Under the pieces are notes generated by a model, which was given only the letters and a program-made list of their open reading frames with translations, searched no databases and was not told the DNA's origin. Of a DNA stretch of 18,938 nt, positions 7,868-14,921 are shown in pieces. Source of the DNA: SYIM01 sp044356835 (GTDB lineage Bacteria > Pseudomonadota > Gammaproteobacteria > Burkholderiales > Burkholderiaceae_E); the NCBI GenBank assembly GCA_044356835.1, contig JBIKVK010000036.1, forward strand, positions 1 to 18,938, written 5' to 3'. Made by a program: the position numbers and the translations under genes. Numbering within the stretch: position 1 is the stretch's first letter; each line of letters opens with the position of its first letter.

Positions 7868-8854
7868 ATGAAACGACGCTCATTTCTAGAATCTGGAGTC
7901 GGAGTGGCCGCTGGCCTGCTCGCCCCCGCGATGGTCTCGGCTCAGCCGTCATGGCCGACCCGGCCGGTCCGGATGGTCGTGCCCACCGGCCCGGGCAGTT
8001 CGCTCGATCTGATCATCCGCGCCACCAGCGATCGTTTGTCCGCCCGACTGGGACAAACCATTGTGGTGGACAACAGAGCCGGAGCGGGCGGCTTGATCGG
8101 CACCGACGCGATTGCCAAGGCAAACGACGGACATACGTTCGGGATCAGTTTCAATGGCCCGCTGGCCTTTGCGCCGTTTCTCTACCAGAAAATGCCCTAT
8201 CGTTTGCCCGATGATTTCGCGCCGATCATCATGACCACCAGCCAGCCCAACGTGTTGGCGGTCAATGCCAAGCTGCCGGTCAACTCGGTCTCCGAACTGG
8301 TGACCTGGATGCGTTCGAACGTCGGCAAGGCAAGCTTCGCCTCCATTGGCAACGGCAGTTCGTCGCACCTTTCGATGGAATTGCTCAAGGTTGCCACCGG
8401 TACCTTCGCGCTTCACATCCCATACAACGGCTCGCCGCCTTCGGCGATGTCGGTGGCCACCGGTGAGACGCAGATGATCATGACGGTGGCGCCGGCCCTG
8501 CTGCCCCACGTCCAGGCCGGTCGGGTCCGGATGCTGGCCGTTACCAGTCGCGAGCGCTATGCCCCGCTGCCCGATTTGCCGACAATTGCCGAGTCGGGTC
8601 TGCCCGAACTCAGGGACTTCGAGGCGATCGCCTGGAATGCGATTGTCGGTCCGGCCAGCACCCCTGCCCCAGTCGTTGAGCGACTCAATCGCGAATTCAA
8701 TGATGCGCTGAAAGAGTCCGTGATTGCCGGGCGACTCACCAGCCAGGGGATGACACCGACGGGTGGCACACCTCAGGATCTGGCGCGTCTGATGGCGGAC
8801 GAAGCCCGGCGTTGGGGGCCCGTCATCAAGCGCACGGGATTGACCCTGGGCTAG
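7868..8854 (+). CDS. Bug-family (TTT-type) periplasmic solute-binding protein
   Basis: This 328-residue Bug/TctC-type receptor begins MKRRSFLESG, a twin-arginine-like motif (RRSFL), with a hydrophobic stretch and cleavage expected after VSA at residue 25. The mature protein shows WPTRPVRMVVPTGPG (29-43), DNRAGAGGLIGTDAIAKA (68-85) and a central HIPYNGSPP, all family landmarks. The usual first-loop PPGG is replaced by GPGS (41-44), so the pocket may differ from the other two Bug proteins here. The gene stands alone, divergent from the TAXI-TRAP operon and convergent with the MBL-fold gene, with no TctAB partners. It may be an orphan receptor or use a distant permease. The ligand is unknown. 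Confidence 0.93.
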   Translation: MKRRSFLESGVGVAAGLLAPAMVSAQPSWPTRPVRMVVPTGPGSSLDLIIRATSDRLSARLGQTIVVDNRAGAGGLIGTDAIAKANDGHTFGISFNGPLAFAPFLYQKMPYRLPDDFAPIIMTTSQPNVLAVNAKLPVNSVSELVTWMRSNVGKASFASIGNGSSSHLSMELLKVATGTFALHIPYNGSPPSAMSVATGETQMIMTVAPALLPHVQAGRVRMLAVTSRERYAPLPDLPTIAESGLPELRDFEAIAWNAIVGPASTPAPVVERLNREFNDALKESVIAGRLTSQGMTPTGGTPQDLARLMADEARRWGPVIKRTGLTLG

Positions 8855-8859
8855 ACGGT

Positions 8860-8898
8860 GAGCAGCGAAACCTTTCCCTCGAGAGACGCGCTCCTTTT
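8860..8898 (+). terminator. Weak candidate intrinsic terminator after the second Bug gene
   Basis: GAGCAGCG (8860-8867) can pair with CGCGCTC (8887-8893) if one A is bulged, giving about seven pairs with a loop near 19 bases. It is followed by CTTTT. The long loop and short T run make this weak. It sits in the 42-base gap between two convergent genes, where termination would be expected. Confidence 0.22.
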
Positions 8899-9655
8899 AA
8901 CGATCAGGCGGGCAGCACAGATCGATCAGAGTCGTCTTGTGAATCGATTCGGAGAACCAGGCGGCGATTGCTGCCCGACGTTCTCCGACGTATTCTGGCT
9001 GGCCTGAGTCGTCCAGGCGCATGGTCAGGTCGTGACCCGGAACCAGAAGGGTTCCGGGTGTGCGCCGCCAGGCCGCCCAGATTGCTTCGAGCGTTGTGCG
9101 GCTCAGATCTGGATCCTCGGTGGCATCGACCTCCATCGAGAGCAGTTCCGCACGGTTTTTCGCGGAGTCGCCCGTGAAGACGACCGGCACCGGGTACGAT
9201 TCGAGAATGAAAAAAAGATGGCCTGGCGTATGTCCCGGCGCGGCCATCGCGGTCAGCCCGGGCAAGACCTCGTCGCCGGGTCGAATACGGTGCAGGCGGG
9301 GCAGGCTCACCAGTTCGCGGACATAGAGCTCGGGCAGGGGATTGAATCCGGGGGGTTGCGCCGCAGCCCAATTCAGCTCCTCGTCGCCGATCCAGACCCG
9401 AGCGTTTGGAAACAGCGTGAAATTCACCGCATGGTCATGGTGCGCATGAGTCAGGATCACATCGGTGACCTCATCCGGATGGACGCCGTGATCTCTGAGT
9501 TGCTTGCGCAATTCGCGCCGGATGCCGAAGGCGCCGACATCGAGCAGGGCAATACGGCCCTCGCCGCGAATCAGCGCGATGGTGCTCCATCCCAGTCCGC
9601 CATGGCAAATGGCTCGACCCGGAAAGCCCTGAACCAGAATGTCGAGGGTGTACAT
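8897..9655 (-). CDS. MBL-fold metallo-hydrolase
   Basis: This 252-residue metallo-beta-lactamase-fold hydrolase carries the full dinuclear metal set: THAHHDH (69-75, with His70, His72, Asp74 and His75), APGHTPGH (139-146, His142), TGDS (161-164, Asp163) and PGHD (206-209, His208). The family includes N-acyl-homoserine lactonases, other lactonases and esterases, and glyoxalase II-like enzymes. The layout resembles the lactonase-type group but the substrate is not determined. There is no signal peptide, so it is cytoplasmic. The frame extends upstream to 9850, but that part overlaps the Bug gene, so the ATG at 9655-9653 is used. It begins 13 bases after the Bug stop with only a weak ribosome site, suggesting translation coupled to the Bug gene. 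It is the last gene of the Ldh_2-Bug-MBL operon. Confidence 0.9.
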   Translation of the reverse strand: MYTLDILVQGFPGRAICHGGLGWSTIALIRGEGRIALLDVGAFGIRRELRKQLRDHGVHPDEVTDVILTHAHHDHAVNFTLFPNARVWIGDEELNWAAAQPPGFNPLPELYVRELVSLPRLHRIRPGDEVLPGLTAMAAPGHTPGHLFFILESYPVPVVFTGDSAKNRAELLSMEVDATEDPDLSRTTLEAIWAAWRRTPGTLLVPGHDLTMRLDDSGQPEYVGERRAAIAAWFSESIHKTTLIDLCCPPDR

Positions 9656-9668
9656 GTTCGTCGTTCGC

Positions 9669-10670
9669 TCAAGGAGCTTCGATTCGAGCGCTCTTGATGA
9701 GCTTGTCGTACATGTCGAGCTCGCGACGGATGAGGGCGGTGAATTGCTCCGGGCTGCTGCCGACCAGCTGGTTGCCGCCTTGCACTTCGATCTTCTGCAC
9801 CAGCTCCTCGCTCTTGATGGCCTTGACGACCTCCTGGTGCAGCCGGGCAATGATCGCGGGATCAGTCCCGCCAGGCGCTAGGAGGCCCACGAACTGAGTG
9901 ACCTCAAACCCCTTGTAGCCCAGTTCCTGCATGGTGGGGACATCCGGCAGGGACCCCGCACGCGCCGGCCCGGAGACCGCGAAGGCGCGCAGTTGCCCTG
10001 ACTGAATCAGGGGCGTCGAGGTGATGACGGTGTCATAGGTGAAGGCCAAATGCCCGCCCAGCAAGTCGGCGAGCGCCGGTGCGCTACCCTTGTAGGGGAC
10101 ATGATTGAGTCGGGTGTCGCTCATCAAGGCGAGCAGTTCACCCGCAAGGTGGCCGCCACCCCCGACCCCGGTGGAGCCGTAGCTGAGCGACCCGGGCTTG
10201 GCCTTGGCTTGAGCGATCAGGTCGGGCAGCGATTTGATCGATGAGCTCGCCGGGGTCACCAGAACATACTGAAAGGTCAGGATCTGGCTGATGGCAGTGA
10301 GGTCCTTCAGCGGGTCGTAGCCCACTTTTTTCAGGAGGACCGGGTTGATCACGATCGGGCCGCTGGCGGCCGCAAGCACGGTGTAGCCGTCCGGAGCAGC
10401 CTTTGCGACCACCTCGGTGCCAATGCCGCCATTGGCTCCACCGCGGTTCTCGATCACGATCGGAGTGCCCATGCTCTCCGACATCCGGCGCGCGACCAGG
10501 CGGGCAGTGATGTCGGCGTTGCCGCCCGCAGGATAGGGCACGACCATCCGGATCGGCTTGGCGGGATAGGCCTGAGCCTGCGCGTCTCTTTGGCCGATCG
10601 GGAGCGCCGCAGTCAGGGCGATCGAGAGCGCGAGCATGGGCAGTCGCGGGGTGAATTGGCGTCGGTACAT
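9669..10670 (-). CDS. Bug-family (TTT-type) periplasmic solute-binding protein
   Basis: This 333-residue Bug receptor has an apparent Sec-type signal (residues 1 to about 34, ending AQAQA before YPAKP). Family landmarks are YPAKPIRMVVPYPAGGNADI (35-54), ENRGGANGGIGTEVVAKA (74-91), PDGYTVLAA and HVPYKGSAPALADLLGGH. These match the canonical Bug ligand-loop pattern more closely than the Bug protein encoded from 7868. The start has a GGAG ribosome site at 10681-10678, 7 bases upstream. It lies 25 bases after the Ldh_2 gene and 13 before the MBL-fold gene, so it is the middle gene of a minus-strand operon. Co-transcription with a dehydrogenase and a hydrolase suggests that it captures the compound they metabolise, or a related one. 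This is inference. No transporter membrane subunit is adjacent. Confidence 0.94.
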   Translation of the reverse strand: MYRRQFTPRLPMLALSIALTAALPIGQRDAQAQAYPAKPIRMVVPYPAGGNADITARLVARRMSESMGTPIVIENRGGANGGIGTEVVAKAAPDGYTVLAAASGPIVINPVLLKKVGYDPLKDLTAISQILTFQYVLVTPASSSIKSLPDLIAQAKAKPGSLSYGSTGVGGGGHLAGELLALMSDTRLNHVPYKGSAPALADLLGGHLAFTYDTVITSTPLIQSGQLRAFAVSGPARAGSLPDVPTMQELGYKGFEVTQFVGLLAPGGTDPAIIARLHQEVVKAIKSEELVQKIEVQGGNQLVGSSPEQFTALIRRELDMYDKLIKSARIEAP

Positions 10671-10695
10671 CTACAAACTCCGGTGAAACCAGTGA

Positions 10696-11748
10696 TCAGT
10701 GTTCCCGCTGCGCATGTCGCCTGAGCAGATCGATGAGATCCCCTGGCATGCGCAGGCCATTCGCCCGTTGCTCCGCCATGCGTTTCAGTTCGATCGCGCC
10801 GGGAACGATCACCGGGGCTTTGGGGTCGGCGGCCGGGCTGGCCAACAGAATGTTTGAAAAATCCTGCATGCGTTCGCCCAGCCATTCGGCGCTACCGAGT
10901 CGCGCGACGTCGATCAGGATGAAGAAGTGGCCGAGATTTTGCGGCTCGTCGGGCGTGTCCACCCAGGACTTGACGTGCGTCAGGTAGGCCGCGTTCGAAA
11001 GAAGGCCCGACAGGAGATCGACCACGAGCGCAAGGCCGTAGCCCTTGTGGCCGCCGATCGCGAGCAGGAAGCCATCAAGAGCCGCTTTGGGATCTGTGGT
11101 GGGCCGACCGTGTCGATCGGTGGCCCAGGTGTCCGGGATCGGCTCGCCTTTTTTGGCCGCAGTTCGGATCTTGGCTCTCGCGGCCACGCTCATGGCCATG
11201 TCGAGCAGGAATGGCGGGCCCGACGGATTGGGTACGCCGAAACCGAGCGGACTGTTTCCGAGGCGGGCGTCCGTGCCGCCCCAGGGAGCGATCGTGGTGG
11301 TGGCATTGCTGCCGATGATCGAGGCAAATCCCGCCTGCGCCGCGATGAGCGAATAGGGCGAGATCGGGCCGAAGTGATTGCTGCCGCGAGCCAAGGCCAT
11401 GGCCATGCCGGTCTCACGTGCAGCACCCATGGCCGCCCGTAGCGCATGCATCCCCACCAGCGGGCCGACTCCGTTGTCACCGTCAACGGTCAAAAGCGAG
11501 GGCGCTGCGCGCTCGATCCGGATCGAGGGCCGGGACCGTATGCCTCCACTGATCAGGCGTTCGCCGTAGCTTTCGATCCTGCTGAGTCCATGGGTGGACA
11601 GGCCGAAGAGATCGGCCAGAACGAGGATCTCGCACACGTCCGCGGCGTCGTCGTCGCTGAGGCCCAAGCCCTTGAAGGCTCGGATACCGAGCGACCTGAG
11701 TTCGGTTTCGGTGATCAGGATTTCGTCAGAGCGATCAGTCGCAGGCAT
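10696..11748 (-). CDS. Malate/L-lactate dehydrogenase-type (Ldh_2) oxidoreductase
   Basis: This 350-residue member of the Ldh_2 NAD(P)-dependent oxidoreductase family is a distant paralogue of the dehydrogenase encoded from 2104. Landmarks are STHGLSRIESY (51-61, conserved His53), GSNHFGPIS (122-130), LGNSPLGFGVP (163-173), LLDMAMS (181-187), GGHKGYGLALVVDLLSG (232-248) and NLGHFFILID (271-280). The family's usual T-N-P in the second glycine box is N-S-P here, which may alter substrate binding. The length is standard. It is the first gene of the minus-strand Ldh_2-Bug-MBL operon, so its start lies nearest to the shared intergenic region with the amidohydrolase. No strong ribosome binding site is visible before ATG 11748. 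It likely reduces or oxidises a 2-oxo/2-hydroxy carboxylate, with the exact substrate unknown. Confidence 0.92.
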   Translation of the reverse strand: MPATDRSDEILITETELRSLGIRAFKGLGLSDDDAADVCEILVLADLFGLSTHGLSRIESYGERLISGGIRSRPSIRIERAAPSLLTVDGDNGVGPLVGMHALRAAMGAARETGMAMALARGSNHFGPISPYSLIAAQAGFASIIGSNATTTIAPWGGTDARLGNSPLGFGVPNPSGPPFLLDMAMSVAARAKIRTAAKKGEPIPDTWATDRHGRPTTDPKAALDGFLLAIGGHKGYGLALVVDLLSGLLSNAAYLTHVKSWVDTPDEPQNLGHFFILIDVARLGSAEWLGERMQDFSNILLASPAADPKAPVIVPGAIELKRMAEQRANGLRMPGDLIDLLRRHAQREH

Positions 11749-11802
11749 GATTGAACCGTGGAACCCAGACCAGGTGAACGGAGACGACTATGAGCCCGAG
11801 TG

Positions 11803-11808
11803 ATTATA
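11803..11808 (-). promoter_or_regulatory. Candidate -10 box for the Ldh_2-Bug-MBL operon
   Basis: The minus strand reads TATAAT here, a perfect consensus -10 box, about 54 bases upstream of ATG 11748. No good -35 element lies 16-18 bases further upstream, so an activator may be needed if this is a promoter. The adjacent inverted repeat occupies the space where -35 contacts would be. Confidence 0.28.
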
Positions 11809-11811
11809 GTG

Positions 11812-11846
11812 GAGGGGTCACACCACATTTGAGCAGTAGACCCCTC
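11812..11846. repeat. Perfect 8-bp inverted repeat, candidate operator in a divergent intergenic region
   Basis: GAGGGGTC (11812-11819) is mirrored by GACCCCTC (11839-11846), with 19 bases between. The centres are 27 bases apart. It lies between the divergent Ldh_2 and amidohydrolase genes, next to the TATAAT box and 20 bases before the amidohydrolase ribosome binding site. The symmetry suits a dimeric regulator. In the plus-strand transcript it could also fold as a stem-loop. Confidence 0.4.
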
Positions 11847-11877
11847 ATCAGGGTGAAGTTCAATCGAGGAGCAGCCA

Positions 11878-12783
11878 ATGCAAGCGAAACCGATCCTGGG
11901 CGCAGTCCACTCGACACCGCACAGAACTCTGCCCCCCGGGGCCTGCGATTGCCATGTGCATGTGTTTGGCGACATCGAGCGCTATCCCTTGCAGCCCGAC
12001 CGGGCCTACACACCGGGCCCGGCGAGCCTCGCTGAATTATTGGAGGTTCACCGCCAGCTCGGCATCGAGCGCCGAGTCATCGTGCACCCGAGCCCCTACG
12101 GTTCTGACATGAGATGCACGGTGGATGCCGCCTCGGAGGTCGGGGACAGCACTCGGGTGGTGGCCGTGATCGATGAATCGATCACCGATTCGCAACTCAG
12201 AGCGCTGCATGAATCAGGAACGAGGGGCGTGAGAATCAACCTCAATACCCATGGCATTTTCGATCCTGCGGTGGCCGCGCGGCAGATTCTTTGGACTCAG
12301 GATCGAATCCGCCCCTACGGCTGGCATCTTCAATTGTTTGCGGGCGTTGGCGTGGTGGTGCGTATCGCGCCGGAGCTTGAACGGCTGACCGTTCCTTTGG
12401 TCCTTGACCATTGGGGCAAGATCGATGCCTCCAAGGGCCTCAACGACCCGGAGTTTCGGGCGCTCACAGGCTTGCTGGACAAGCACCGGATCTGGATCAA
12501 GCTCTCTGCGCCCGAGCGTATCTCCTCGCGTCCCGACTTTGACGACGTCGAGCCGATCCTTCGCGAATATGCCAGGCGGGCGCCCGAGCGGCTGGTCTGG
12601 GGGACTGACTGGCCGCATACGGCCATGCTGCGGTCAAGTACCGATCGTACTCAGATGGAGCCTTACCGCCCGGTGGATGATGGCGCAGCGCTGAACCGGC
12701 TGGATGCCTGGCTCGCCGATCCGCACCTGTACCAGGCTATCCTGAGCGAGAACCCGGCACGCCTGTACGGCTTCACGCGCTGA
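11878..12783 (+). CDS. Amidohydrolase related to 2-pyrone-4,6-dicarboxylate lactonase
   Basis: This 301-residue TIM-barrel metal-dependent hydrolase belongs to the amidohydrolase-2 group that includes LigI (2-pyrone-4,6-dicarboxylate lactonase) and sugar-acid lactonases. The active-site pattern is visible: DCHVHVFG (24-31, His26 and His28), VRINL (118-122), DHWGK (177-181, His178), KLSAPER (208-214) and WGTDWPH (241-247, Asp244). This matches the H-x-H, His and Asp set known in LigI. Substrate identity is not proven, and relatives open many different lactones. The start has a good GAGGAG ribosome site (11866-11871), 6 bases upstream. It has no signal peptide and acts in the cytoplasm. It is divergent from the dehydrogenase-Bug-MBL operon and probably belongs to the same pathway or regulon. 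A gap of 191 bases separates it from the acyl-CoA synthetase gene. Confidence 0.9.
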   Translation: MQAKPILGAVHSTPHRTLPPGACDCHVHVFGDIERYPLQPDRAYTPGPASLAELLEVHRQLGIERRVIVHPSPYGSDMRCTVDAASEVGDSTRVVAVIDESITDSQLRALHESGTRGVRINLNTHGIFDPAVAARQILWTQDRIRPYGWHLQLFAGVGVVVRIAPELERLTVPLVLDHWGKIDASKGLNDPEFRALTGLLDKHRIWIKLSAPERISSRPDFDDVEPILREYARRAPERLVWGTDWPHTAMLRSSTDRTQMEPYRPVDDGAALNRLDAWLADPHLYQAILSENPARLYGFTR

Positions 12784-12819
12784 ATTCCAGCCTCGCCAGA
12801 TCCCGGATTTGGACCGCGA

Positions 12820-12832
12820 GCTGAATTTCAGC
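12820..12832. repeat. Short perfect palindrome upstream of the synthetase operon
   Basis: GCTGAATTTCAGC is GCTGAA and TTCAGC around a single central T. It lies in the 191-base gap between the amidohydrolase stop and the synthetase start, just before a weak -10-like TACACT (12834-12839). The centre is too small for a hairpin, so a protein-binding site is the more likely meaning if it is functional. The remainder of the gap contains a pyrimidine-rich run (12904-12920) and no terminator that I can see. Confidence 0.25.
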
Positions 12833-12974
12833 GTACACTCGATGGAGATCGTCTTAAATAGACCGGCAGAGACCGCAGACCGTAGCGGCCATTCCGGCAC
12901 CCGTCCTTCCCTCCCTCCTCACCTGTAACTGGACCGCTCCGACGCATGTTCTGACGACCCATATCGCTCGTTCT

Positions 12975-14921
12975 ATGGTGCACCCCTCCGAAACGACGTT
13001 CCCTCGCGTGCTGTTGCAGCACGCTCGCCATCGGCCCGATCGTCCGGCCTATCGGGAGAAGTTCCTCGGTATTTGGCAGACCGACACCTGGAAGCAGGCG
13101 GTGGAACGGGTGGAATGGATGGCTCGTGGTCTCGCGAGCCTGGGTTTCAAGCGGGGCATGTCGCTCGCGGTGATCGGTGACAACCGGCCCCGTTTGTACC
13201 AGTCGATGCTTGCCGCCCAGGCCCTCGGCGGGGTGGCCGTGCCGCTGTATCAGGATGCGGTGGCGGCCGAGATGGTCTACGTGCTGAAGGACGCAGACGT
13301 TCGATTCGCAATCGTCGAGGATCAGGAGCAGGTCGACAAACTCCTCGAGATCAGCGAGCAGATTCCGGATCTGCATCACATTTTCTACCTTGACCCCCGA
13401 GGCCTGCGCAATTACGACCACGGCCACCTGAAACCGATCGAGGCCTTGATTCAGTCAGGTCAGGCACACCAGAGCTTGCAACCCGGTTTTTTCGAGGCCG
13501 AGGTCGCTCAGGGCTCTGAAGATGATGTCTGCGTCATTTTGTACACCTCCGGAACCACGGGTCGTCCCAAGGGGGTGTGCCAGACCCACCGTTCAATGCT
13601 GGGGGCCGGTCGAGGCGCCTGTCAGGTCGATGGCCTGAATGAGCGCGATGACATGATGGCCTACCTGCCCATGGCCTGGGTCGGTGATTTTCTTTTCTCG
13701 ATGGCGCAGTGCATGGCCTCGGGCTTCACGGTCAATTGCCCGGAGTCGCGCGAGACCGTGATGGCCGACATGAAGGAGATCGGGCCGAGCTACTATTTCG
13801 CGCCGCCTCGGGTCTACGAAGGCCTCCTGACCTCGGTGACCATTCGGATGGAGGATGCTGGCCGCCTCAAGCGATTTCTGTTCGGTTATTTCATGGATGT
13901 GGCGCGCCGCTGCGGCGCCGACCTGCTGGACGGCCGCCCGGTTTCGGTGGCCGACCGCATGATGTATCAGCTGGGCAATCTCCTGGTGTTCGGACCCTTG
14001 CGCAATACCCTCGGCATGTCGCGTATCAGGGTCGCTTACACCGCGGGCGAGGCCATCGGGCCCGACCTCTTTCGTTTCTATCGTTCGATCGGCATCAACC
14101 TGAAGCAGCTCTACGGTCAGACCGAGAGCTGCGCTTACGCGTGCATCCAACCGGATGGTCAGGTCAAGTACGACTCGGTCGGCGTGCCTTCGCCCGGCAT
14201 GGAAATCCGCATTGGCGACAACAGTGAAGTGCTCGTGCGAGGCGTGTCCTTGCTCAAGGAGTACTACCGCAACCCATCGGCCACGGCCGAGGTGCTCGAC
14301 GCGGACGGTTTCTTTCATACCGGCGACGCCGGGGTCATCGACAGCGATGGGCACCTGCGCATCATTGATCGGGCCAAGGACGTCTCCAAAATGGCCGACG
14401 GCAAAGTCTTTGCGCCCAAGTACATCGAGAACAAGCTCAAGTTCTTCAGTTTCATCAAGGAAGCGGTCGTATTCGGCGCGGGACGTGATTCGATCGGAGC
14501 CTTCATCAACATCGATTTTGAGGCGGTCGGCAACTGGGCCGAGCGCCGCAACATTCCCTATAGTGGCTATGTCGACCTGGCCGGCAATCCTGCTGTGGCC
14601 GAGCTCATCAGGGAATGTGTCGAGAAGATGAATCGGGAGCTCTCGGGCGAACGGATGCTGGGGCACGCGCAGATTTCCCGCTTCCTGATTCTTCACAAGG
14701 AGCTCGACCCGGATGACGACGAACTCACTCGGACCCGCAAGGTCCGGAGGGGCTTTGTCGAACACAAGTACCAGCCGCTGATTGATGCAATCTATGGAAG
14801 CTTGGGCGAGCAATTCATTGAAACCGATGTGCGCTTCGAGGATGGCCGCACCGGCAAGGTTTCGGCCACTTTGAAGATTCATGACGCCGAAACCTTTGCG
14901 CTCCGGGAGAATCGGCCATGA
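12975..14921 (+). CDS. AMP-forming acyl-CoA synthetase (long-chain FadD-like)
   Basis: This 648-residue ANL-superfamily ligase activates a carboxylic acid with ATP to an acyl-adenylate and then an acyl-CoA. Motifs in order are the phosphate loop YTSGTTGRPKGV (190-201), FAPPRVYE (275-282), YTAGEAIGP (355-363), QLYGQTES (378-385), GFFHTGDAGVIDSDGHL (445-461), RAKDVSK (466-472) and a C-terminal TRTRKVRRG (585-593), where Lys589 is in the region of the usual catalytic lysine. The length of about 650 residues and the long C-terminal half are like long-chain or bubblegum-type synthetases. It is the first gene of an operon, overlapping the next gene by ATGA. The pairing with an ABC importer suggests activation of the imported carboxylate (aromatic, branched or fatty acid), though the substrate is uncertain. 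ATG 12975 lacks a good ribosome site, but the family's conserved N-terminal region (TFPRVLLQHA, 8-17) follows it directly. Confidence 0.92.
   Translation: MVHPSETTFPRVLLQHARHRPDRPAYREKFLGIWQTDTWKQAVERVEWMARGLASLGFKRGMSLAVIGDNRPRLYQSMLAAQALGGVAVPLYQDAVAAEMVYVLKDADVRFAIVEDQEQVDKLLEISEQIPDLHHIFYLDPRGLRNYDHGHLKPIEALIQSGQAHQSLQPGFFEAEVAQGSEDDVCVILYTSGTTGRPKGVCQTHRSMLGAGRGACQVDGLNERDDMMAYLPMAWVGDFLFSMAQCMASGFTVNCPESRETVMADMKEIGPSYYFAPPRVYEGLLTSVTIRMEDAGRLKRFLFGYFMDVARRCGADLLDGRPVSVADRMMYQLGNLLVFGPLRNTLGMSRIRVAYTAGEAIGPDLFRFYRSIGINLKQLYGQTESCAYACIQPDGQVKYDSVGVPSPGMEIRIGDNSEVLVRGVSLLKEYYRNPSATAEVLDADGFFHTGDAGVIDSDGHLRIIDRAKDVSKMADGKVFAPKYIENKLKFFSFIKEAVVFGAGRDSIGAFINIDFEAVGNWAERRNIPYSGYVDLAGNPAVAELIRECVEKMNRELSGERMLGHAQISRFLILHKELDPDDDELTRTRKVRRGFVEHKYQPLIDAIYGSLGEQFIETDVRFEDGRTGKVSATLKIHDAETFALRENRP

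Noticed and set aside
9656..9850. N-terminal extension of the MBL-fold frame into the Bug gene
   Set aside because: It would overlap the Bug coding region by about 180 bases and gives a Ser/Arg-rich stretch unlike the MBL fold. The ATG at 9655-9653 gives a normal N-terminus.
11790..12035. Small plus-strand frame across the divergent intergenic region
   Set aside because: It overlaps the amidohydrolase start in another frame, has no ribosome site, and covers the candidate operator. No coding signal supports it.
13593..14882. Long minus-strand open frame opposite the acyl-CoA synthetase
   Set aside because: It is antisense to a gene with every ANL motif, and its predicted protein is compositionally typical of a high-GC shadow frame with no recognisable domain.
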